Virus record (IMG/VR): IMGVR_UViG_3300048556_000020
Coordinates: 1 to 33,702 of that record
Direction: 5' to 3' (one strand)
DNA: 33,702 nt
Source of the DNA: a virus
Below, one piece after another: positions 29,034 to 33,702 of the stretch. The stretch's first letter is position 1; every line of letters begins with the position of its first letter. The position numbers were made by a program, and so were the translations under genes. The notes below the pieces were generated by a model, which did no database searches, was not told the origin of the DNA, and saw nothing but the letters and a program-made list of their open reading frames with translations.

Positions 29034-29053
29034 GTTTTTTGAGTTATTTTGTT

Positions 29054-29061
29054 TATATTTG
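29054..29061 (+). promoter_or_regulatory. Possible -7 box TATATTTG before the exonuclease gene
   Basis: Matches TAnnTTTG, 19 bases before the ATG at 29081. The nearest TTTG upstream ends at 29041, only 12 bases away, so a proper -33 is missing. Confidence 0.3.
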
Positions 29062-29080
29062 TTAAATAAATAGGTATATT

Positions 29081-29764
29081 ATGGATATTAATGCTATTTT
29101 AGACGCAGACAGCATGGTTTATGCTTCCGCAGTAAATTCAGAGGACTTAGAAGAAGCTAAAGTTAAGCTAGACGCTAAAATAAACAATTCTTTGAACAAT
29201 TTGCAGGACTTGGGCTATGATATTGTAAGTTTAATCGTTTGCAACGGTTCAAAAGGTAATTTTAGGCACTTTATTGCCGATAATTACAAGGCAAACCGTA
29301 AGGACACCGAAAGACCGCCCTTTTTAGAGCAGTTACACGACTATTGTAAGCAGGATTGGCAGTCTATGTCTGGTTATGGCTATGAAACCGATGATTTGGT
29401 TGCTAAGTTGTGGCTACAGAGCCAAGAAGCAGGAGAAAACCCTGTTATTGTCTCTATAGACAAGGATTACTTGCAGTTCCCAGCTAAAATATACAATTAT
29501 AACACTAATGAGTTAGTTGAATTGTCAGAATTAGACGCTCTAAGGAACTTTTACACTCAAATGATAGTTGGAGACACCGCAGACAACATAAAGGTCTGTA
29601 GTGGCAAGGGAAAGGCTTATGCAGGCAAGTTGCTTGGTCCACTAACCACAAAATATCAAATGGTAAAGGCTGTTTACAATGTTTATAAGGAACATTACAA
29701 GTCTAAGGCAAGAGAGAAGTATATCCAATCTTATAACCTACTTAAATTAAGGACAAATGTATAA
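29081..29764 (+). CDS. 5'-3' exonuclease / FEN-type nuclease (227 aa)
   Basis: PIN/FEN-fold motifs in order: N-terminal LDADSMVY (D8, D10), the arch-type NYKANRK (~68-74), GYETDDLVAKL (~100-110; E102, D104, D105), SIDKDYLQF (~125-133; D127, D129) and GDTADNIKV (~164-172; D165, D168). These acidic residues bind two metals. Related phage enzymes (T5 D15, T7 gp6) remove RNA primers and flaps or degrade host DNA. The C-terminal third holds a helical region like the FEN H3TH end. The next gene starts 8 bases before its end. Confidence 0.85.
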   Translation: MDINAILDADSMVYASAVNSEDLEEAKVKLDAKINNSLNNLQDLGYDIVSLIVCNGSKGNFRHFIADNYKANRKDTERPPFLEQLHDYCKQDWQSMSGYGYETDDLVAKLWLQSQEAGENPVIVSIDKDYLQFPAKIYNYNTNELVELSELDALRNFYTQMIVGDTADNIKVCSGKGKAYAGKLLGPLTTKYQMVKAVYNVYKEHYKSKAREKYIQSYNLLKLRTNV

Positions 29765-29981
29765 TGACTCACAACAAGACATAGTTTACTCGTATTACTT
29801 GTTAACTTTGTACAGTATATCTCAAGGGGAGACCATTGAGGAGCTGGAGGAGGTTGTTCTGGGATTTGAACAGGATGATTTATACGAACAGTGTGACGGC
29901 ATGAGGCAAGCCATAGAATTTGCCAAGACAAACACAATTCAGGCAGTCCTATCTGAATTAAATAAAGGAATAGAAACATAA
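29757..29981 (+). CDS. Hypothetical acidic helical protein (74 aa)
   Basis: Overlaps the exonuclease stop and starts MYNDSQQDIVYSYYLLTLYS. Mostly helical, with an acidic stretch (ETIEELEEVVLGFEQDD) and a single Cys. Not recognised. Coupled to the exonuclease gene, it may be a partner of it. Confidence 0.65.
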   Translation: MYNDSQQDIVYSYYLLTLYSISQGETIEELEEVVLGFEQDDLYEQCDGMRQAIEFAKTNTIQAVLSELNKGIET

Positions 29982-29991
29982 AAACAAAACA

Positions 29992-30525
29992 ATGACACTA
30001 CAAGATTTAACAGACAAACTTAACGAATATTATAAATTTGACATCAAGCAACGCACAAGAAAAAGAAAGTATGTTTATGCGAGAAAAGTTTACTCTGTAA
30101 TAGCAAGAGAAATGGGATATACTTTTGAGAAAATAGGAGCTCACATAGGATTAAAACACGATGCTGTTTTATATCACTGTAGAAGTATTTATTCTGTTGA
30201 AATAAAGGACAAGGTTATATTCAACAGGGTTATTAAGGATTTTTCGCTTCCTATAAAAGAGATTGATTTAGACACAAAAAAAGCTATAATGCAGGCTGAA
30301 GAAGAGTCAAAGGCTATAGACAACGTAAGCTATATTAGTCAAAAATTGATAGACAGTATTACAGGCATTGTTAAGGACTGGGATATTGAGTCAATAAATG
30401 ATTTTATAAATACAAGACTTGAGCCCTATGATAAGATGATGCAAGCTAAAACACTAAGAGCTGCCCCAGTAAGGGTAGAGCCTGCTGTAATGAGAAGAGC
30501 AGTATCTAATCCGTTTTTAAAATAG
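29992..30525 (+). CDS. DnaA domain IV-like DNA-binding protein (177 aa)
   Basis: Residues ~18-70 (FDIKQRTRKRKYVYARKVYS, then REMGYTFEKIGAHIGLKHDA, VLYHCRSI) match the DnaA C-terminal duplex-binding helix-turn-helix: RxR...ARxVYxxIA, GxTFxxIGxxIGxxHxxVxYxCR. The rest is a helical domain without an ATPase. It may bind an origin or regulate transcription. Short DnaA-like HTH proteins of this kind recur in Bacteroidetes phages. Start ATG at 29992 follows an A-rich leader. Confidence 0.75.
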   Translation: MTLQDLTDKLNEYYKFDIKQRTRKRKYVYARKVYSVIAREMGYTFEKIGAHIGLKHDAVLYHCRSIYSVEIKDKVIFNRVIKDFSLPIKEIDLDTKKAIMQAEEESKAIDNVSYISQKLIDSITGIVKDWDIESINDFINTRLEPYDKMMQAKTLRAAPVRVEPAVMRRAVSNPFLK

Positions 30526-30531
30526 ACTACT

Positions 30532-30786
30532 ATGATTAAAGTAAATAAAAAGATGCTTAAGGCACTACAATACACCAATAAGCTAACTTCATACCAGAAG
30601 TTTGCATCAAGGGTAGGTTACATGGGTAGCGGCTTTTTAATAGCCGCACAGTGGACTATAAAGCCAGAACTATACATAATAGGCTTTACACTTGTAATGA
30701 TACAGACTGCTTCCAGAAAACAGTGGAACTTGGTGGCATTAAATATAAATGGGCTTATAGCTTGGATAACACACTTAATATTATGA
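30532..30786 (+). CDS. Small membrane protein (84 aa)
   Basis: A basic N terminus (MIKVNKKMLKALQYTNKLTS) is followed by hydrophobic segments around 30-44 (YMGSGFLIAAQWTI), 46-61 (ELYIIGFTLVMIQTA) and 66-84 (NLVALNINGLIAWITHLIL). Two or three spanning segments are likely. The QWTIxPELYIxGFxxVxIQxxxRxQWNLVxLNxNGLxAWIxHLI pattern is familiar from Bacteroidetes phages; role not known. Its stop overlaps the next ATG (ATGA). Confidence 0.7.
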   Translation: MIKVNKKMLKALQYTNKLTSYQKFASRVGYMGSGFLIAAQWTIKPELYIIGFTLVMIQTASRKQWNLVALNINGLIAWITHLIL

Positions 30787-30929
30787 GACTTAAAAAACTA
30801 ACACAGCAACAGAGAATAGGTAGATTAGAGAAAGTTGTTTCTCAGCTATTCATACTTACTAAGAAGATTGAGGGAGAGATTAAAGTAATACAAGATAAAA
30901 CTGGTTATCACCTTGAAGAAGAAGAATGA
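30783..30929 (+). CDS. Small coiled-coil protein (48 aa)
   Basis: ATG at 30783 overlaps the membrane-protein stop. The product (MRLKKLTQQQRIGRLEKVVS, LFILTKKIEGEIKVIQDK) is a single amphipathic coiled-coil helix with an acidic tail. A longer in-frame reading from 30651 is rejected because it overlaps the membrane-protein gene throughout. Confidence 0.6.
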   Translation: MRLKKLTQQQRIGRLEKVVSQLFILTKKIEGEIKVIQDKTGYHLEEEE

Positions 30930-30930
30930 T

Positions 30931-31134
30931 ATGTTATCTCAAGAAATAATAAAGTGGTGTTTTAAAGAGGGCTATAAGATATACCCTGTTACAAAAGATA
31001 ATCAGACTTATAAGGTCGAAGTCAGCAAGGCTCATCAAAGTGCCTTGCTTGACGAGACTCACACCAAAAGAACTATTCATCAGGCTGTTAAAGATGTTTA
31101 CATCAAACTATACAATAAACAAAACAATAAGTAA
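30931..31134 (+). CDS. Small hypothetical protein (67 aa)
   Basis: ATG at 30931 follows the previous stop by one base; a TTG at 30913 would lie within the preceding gene and is not chosen. Product: MLSQEIIKWCFKEGYKIYPV, then a Lys/His-rich middle and basic helical end (KDVYIKLYNKQNNK). No recognised domain. It is the last gene before the late motif that precedes the terminase genes. Confidence 0.6.
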   Translation: MLSQEIIKWCFKEGYKIYPVTKDNQTYKVEVSKAHQSALLDETHTKRTIHQAVKDVYIKLYNKQNNK

Positions 31135-31135
31135 A

Positions 31136-31151
31136 TTGTTATAATATTATG
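31136..31151 (+). promoter_or_regulatory. Late-gene motif TTGTTATAATATTATG before terS
   Basis: Same 16 bases as the copy at 9432, starting two bases after the preceding gene's stop and ending with the terS ATG. Confidence 0.5.
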
Positions 31152-31541
31152 AGTAGACATAAGAAATCAGAGGAGACCTCTAAGAACGATGGCAGGAAGT
31201 ATAATAAGAGGTTAGCACCAAAGCCTATATCTACAAAGGACAAGATGATTAAGCCTGCTAGAACTACAAAGGCTAAGAAAGACAGGATAGCTTCCTATGC
31301 CGTTTCAGCTATGAAAGAAGTATTCGGCAGTGAGAAGGATGCTTTTATACACATGGCAGAACTAGCCAAGAAGAACTTTAACCAGATGAAGTTGCTTATG
31401 GAGTATGCTTATGGTAAGCCATCAGATAGTATAAACTCAGACAGCAAGAAGAAAACCAAGTCTGCACCTACAATTAACTTTGTTATGAATAATCAACAGC
31501 CTCAGATTGATAATACTATTGACATAGAGACAGAGGAATGA
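31149..31541 (+). CDS. terS: Terminase small subunit-like protein (130 aa)
   Basis: Short, basic N-terminal half (MSRHKKSEETSKNDGRKYNK, then TKAKKDRIASYA) and a helical middle with MKEVFGSEKDAFIHMAELAK and LLMEYAYGKP. The pattern MKEVFGSExxAFxHxAxxAKKxFNxxxLLxEYAYGK is characteristic, in my recall, of Bacteroidetes phage small terminases. The subunit recognises the packaging site and stimulates the ATPase. It overlaps terL by 4 bases (ATGA). Confidence 0.7.
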   Translation: MSRHKKSEETSKNDGRKYNKRLAPKPISTKDKMIKPARTTKAKKDRIASYAVSAMKEVFGSEKDAFIHMAELAKKNFNQMKLLMEYAYGKPSDSINSDSKKKTKSAPTINFVMNNQQPQIDNTIDIETEE

Positions 31542-32752
31542 AAAACTCAATACAATTAAATGACAAGTATGTACCTCTTTTTACTGACAAATCGAGGTAT
31601 TTTGTTGTTACAGGGGGTCGTGGTTCTGGTAAGTCTTTTGGCGTAAATGTATTCTTACTTAACCTAACATACGAGGCAGGACACAAAGTCCTGTTTACTC
31701 GTTTTACATTAACCTCTGCTGCCGCATCTATTATACCAGAGTTCATTGAGAAGATTGAACTTATGGGAGTTGAGTCAGACTTTAGGATAACAAAGGATGA
31801 GATTATAAATCTAACCACAGGAAGCTCTATTATCTTTAAAGGTATCAGGACATCATCTGGTAACCAAACAGCCGCCCTGAAGTCTCTTAGTGGCGTTACG
31901 ACCTTTGTTCTGGACGAGGCAGAGGAGCTGGTGGACGAGGACACCTTTAGTAAGATTGACTTCTCCATACGTTCTAACACCAAAGCCAACAGGGTTATAT
32001 TAATACTGAATCCAACAACTAAAGAGCATTGGATATATCAGAGGTTCTTTATGTATCCTAACGTGAAAGCTGGTACAAACGGCTCTAAAGCCGATGTAAC
32101 GTACATACACACGACTTTTGAAGATAATAAGGAGAATCTATCAAAAAGTTATTTAGAGCAGTTATACGACCTTAAAAGACGTGATATAGTTAAGTTCGAG
32201 CATCAGATACTTGGTGGCTGGCTAAACAAGGCAGAAGGAACTATAATAACTAACTGGAAGGTAGGACACTTCGTACAGACAGAACTCATGTGTTACGGAC
32301 AGGATTTTGGATTCTCTACAGACATAACCAGTTTAGTAAAGGTGGCTGTGGATAAGGACACCAGAAGTGTTTATGTGAAGCAGATATACGGAAAGACAAA
32401 CCTATCTACTTCAGACATAGCCTACAGAAATAAGACTGAGTGTGGCACAGATTTAATTATCTGTGACTCAGCAGAGCCAAGACTTATATCAGAGCTTAAG
32501 AATATGGGTCTTAACATAAGACCTACAATAAAGAAGAAAGGGTCAATCCTCTCAGGGATTGCCCTAATGCAAGATTACCAGATAATAGTAGACAGGAACT
32601 CTGAGGGTATTATCAGAGAGATAAACAACTATGTTTGGCACGAAAGAAACCAACGTCCAGTTGATAAGTTCAACCACTACATTGATGCGATTAGGTACTC
32701 GCTTATGTATTTACTTCAAGGTGTGAACTCTGGAAAGTATGTAATTAGGTAA
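31538..32752 (+). CDS. terL: Terminase large subunit (404 aa)
   Basis: Packaging ATPase and nuclease. Walker A GGRGSGKS (~26-33), Walker B VLDEAEE (~124-130), then a C-terminal RNase H-like nuclease domain with acidic residues in GQDFGF (D256), IICDSAEP (D310) and HYIDAIRYSLM (D383). The layout resembles PBSX/SPP1-type terminases, which cut by headful packaging from a pac site and give permuted ends. It ends 3 bases before a four-copy repeat array that could hold a packaging or termination signal. Confidence 0.9.
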   Translation: MKNSIQLNDKYVPLFTDKSRYFVVTGGRGSGKSFGVNVFLLNLTYEAGHKVLFTRFTLTSAAASIIPEFIEKIELMGVESDFRITKDEIINLTTGSSIIFKGIRTSSGNQTAALKSLSGVTTFVLDEAEELVDEDTFSKIDFSIRSNTKANRVILILNPTTKEHWIYQRFFMYPNVKAGTNGSKADVTYIHTTFEDNKENLSKSYLEQLYDLKRRDIVKFEHQILGGWLNKAEGTIITNWKVGHFVQTELMCYGQDFGFSTDITSLVKVAVDKDTRSVYVKQIYGKTNLSTSDIAYRNKTECGTDLIICDSAEPRLISELKNMGLNIRPTIKKKGSILSGIALMQDYQIIVDRNSEGIIREINNYVWHERNQRPVDKFNHYIDAIRYSLMYLLQGVNSGKYVIR

Positions 32753-32755
32753 GAC

Positions 32756-32840
32756 GTTTAACATGAGGGGGTATGTTTAATATTATACCCCCCTGTGTTT
32801 AATATGATACCCCCACCATGTTTAATATGAGGGGGGTATC
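32756..32840 (+). repeat. Four GTTTAAYATKA repeats alternating with G and C tracts
   Basis: Copies at 32756, 32775, 32797 and 32820 are separated by GGGGGTAT (32767-32774), ATACCCCC (32785-32792), ATACCCCC (32807-32814) and GGGGGTAT (32832-32839). Two 8-bp stems can form (32767-32792 and 32807-32839), each with the GTTTAAYAT core in its loop. It directly follows terL. It may be a terminator without T tract, a protein-binding array or a packaging site. Confidence 0.75.
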
Positions 32841-33057
32841 TTGGTTAGTGGTTAAAATGATAACCGAAAATCAGATAGGTAATTAATAAGGTCAAAAATA
32901 TCACCGCATAAAAAACTATCATCTTGAGCAAAGTGGTTAATATGTTTCTTATAATTCTAAACATGGTACAAATATAAATCGAAGCCTATGTTATGGATAG
33001 AAAAAAATCAGCAAAAAAGTCTTGCGTATTAAATATATTTTTTGTAATAAGAAGATA

Positions 33058-33092
33058 TGTGTAGTTTAACGATTAATTGTGTAGTTTATCGA
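33058..33092 (+). promoter_or_regulatory. Operator-like direct repeat TGTGTAGTTTAACGA / TGTGTAGTTTATCGA
   Basis: Two 15-base copies (33058-33072 and 33078-33092) with one mismatch, spaced exactly 20 bases apart, about two helical turns. They lie 30-64 bases upstream of the early -7 box at 33122. This is a plausible activator or repressor site. Confidence 0.5.
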
Positions 33093-33121
33093 AATAGTTT
33101 TTTTTATTGAATTATGGCTCG

Positions 33122-33129
33122 TATGTTTG
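33122..33129 (+). promoter_or_regulatory. Early promoter -7 box TATGTTTG
   Basis: Same octamer as the good promoter at 22970. A TTTT-rich stretch, not TTTG, lies at the -33 position 20 bases upstream. The ATG at 33159 follows at 29 bases, so the in-frame ATG at 33114 would lie upstream of the transcript and is not used. Confidence 0.5.
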
Positions 33130-33158
33130 TGCTATTAATAACAATAAAACAATATAAT

Positions 33159-33413
33159 ATGAACACTTTAACAGTAAAATCAATAGACAATTATTTAACA
33201 GAAAATTATGGCGGTGCAAGGCACTGTGTAAAAACTATAAAAAAAGCTTGTGATATTATAGCAAAAGAGTATAAATATACGCCTCTTGATATATTCTATT
33301 TAATTATAGAAAATGAGCCTTTAAGTGGTACACACTCTTATGGCTTTCACACAAGATATGGACGAGATATTATAGATACATTTAAAGACACTTATTACTC
33401 AATATTAAACTAA
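33159..33413 (+). CDS. Small early protein (84 aa)
   Basis: The start at 33159 follows the promoter and the recurring AACAATATAAT leader; the next gene uses the same leader (33420). The product starts MNTLTVKSIDNYLTENYGGA and has a helical centre (KKACDIIAKEYKYTPLDIFY). It shares the beginning M-x-x-[LI]-T-[VI]-x-S-I-[DN]-x-[FY]-L with the gene at 149. No known domain. First gene of the early operon that wraps across the window ends. Confidence 0.7.
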   Translation: MNTLTVKSIDNYLTENYGGARHCVKTIKKACDIIAKEYKYTPLDIFYLIIENEPLSGTHSYGFHTRYGRDIIDTFKDTYYSILN

Positions 33414-33429
33414 ATAAAACAATATAATT

Positions 33430-33702
33430 ATGACACCAATAGAAGAAAAGTTTTTTGACTTAGAGACAAGATATAAATTAGATATAGATACATTTCCAGA
33501 AACAGAACAAAATGATTTTGAGGAATATTTTAATGACTTGATTGAGGCTACTTTTTCAATAGAATGTATTTATTATAGGGTGGCTATGGAATATCTTATG
33601 GATAACGATATAAGTTTGTCTGAATCTTTAGGTTTGGCCTCAAATATGGGATATGAGCCTGAAAACTTAAATAGTGAAACTTTGGCCACTATATTAATGC
33701 AA
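33430..33702 (+). CDS. Small acidic early protein, 3' end cut by the window edge
   Basis: ATG at 33430 opens a frame that runs to the last base (91 codons). It begins MTPIEEKFFDLETRYKLDID and is acidic with predicted helices (DFEEYFNDLIEATFSIE; YYRVAMEYLMDNDISLSESL). Position 1 continues the same frame to TAA at 145-147, making 139 residues. No recognised domain. If the join is right, this is an intact gene and the genome is circular or permuted. Confidence 0.65.
   Translation, partial: MTPIEEKFFDLETRYKLDIDTFPETEQNDFEEYFNDLIEATFSIECIYYRVAMEYLMDNDISLSESLGLASNMGYEPENLNSETLATILMQ

Larger units (their letters stand above)
32841..33158. other. Non-coding AT-rich region before the early operon
   Basis: No convincing gene on either strand. 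It contains the direct repeats at 33058-33092 and the promoter box at 33122. A CAAAAATA (32893-32900) and CAAATATA (about 32973) could be minus-strand -7 boxes but lack a -33. The reading from 33114 is a shadow of the promoter region. Confidence 0.5.

Overview
The window looks like the complete genome of a small tailed phage (siphovirus-like Caudoviricetes) of a Bacteroidota host, probably a Flavobacteriia-type bacterium. Evidence: every gene is on the + strand, genes are tightly packed with TAATG/ATGA overlaps, the DNA is AT-rich, starts lack Shine-Dalgarno sequences, several promoter-like sites follow the Bacteroidota TTTG-N20-TAnnTTTG layout, and many proteins resemble families I know mainly from Bacteroidetes phages. 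No integrase, repressor, DNA polymerase, tRNA or CRISPR was seen, so it looks strictly lytic and dependent on the host polymerase. The partial gene at the right end (33430-33702) continues in frame into an open frame at the left end (1-147). The 33,702 bases are therefore probably a circular or circularly permuted genome opened inside one gene.

Layout. (a) 33122 to 886 across the join: a small early operon of five unrecognised genes, with an operator-like direct repeat, a promoter and a terminator. (b) 887-1536: a structured non-coding stretch ending in a motif, TTGTTATAATACTATG, that recurs before other late genes. (c) 1537-16764: structural genes in an unusual order. Tail assembly chaperone G/GT with a lambda-like -1 frameshift, tail completion proteins, two large virion proteins, tape measure, XkdF-like protease, scaffold-like protein, major capsid, major tail protein, a large unknown virion protein, portal, head-tail adaptor. 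(d) 16761-21065: two paralogous tail-fibre or receptor-binding proteins and an accessory gene. (e) 21065-22157: lysis cassette (small holin-like protein, M15 peptidase, 3TM-type holin-like protein). (f) 22158-22446: a non-coding junction with hairpins and a leftward promoter. (g) 22447-22872: an M15-like protein that has lost its zinc ligands, with its own promoter and terminator. (h) 23001-31134: early and middle genes for DNA metabolism, namely ERF annealing protein, SSB-like protein, RepA-like ATPase, RusA-like resolvase, sigma-like factor, metallophosphoesterase, nuclease-like protein, dATP/dGTP diphosphohydrolase-like protein, FEN-type exonuclease and a DnaA domain IV-like protein, plus small genes including a predicted lipoprotein. 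(i) 31149-32752: terminase small and large subunits, followed by a four-copy repeat array.

How it may work together (inference). Host RNA polymerase starts the early units from the Bacteroidota-type promoters. The sigma-like protein at 26212 could then direct polymerase to the TTGTTATAATA elements in front of late genes. DNA is copied by the host polymerase with phage helicase, SSB, recombination and nuclease factors, then packaged by TerS/TerL. Strong terminators after the capsid gene and the tail-tube gene probably set the dosage of virion proteins.
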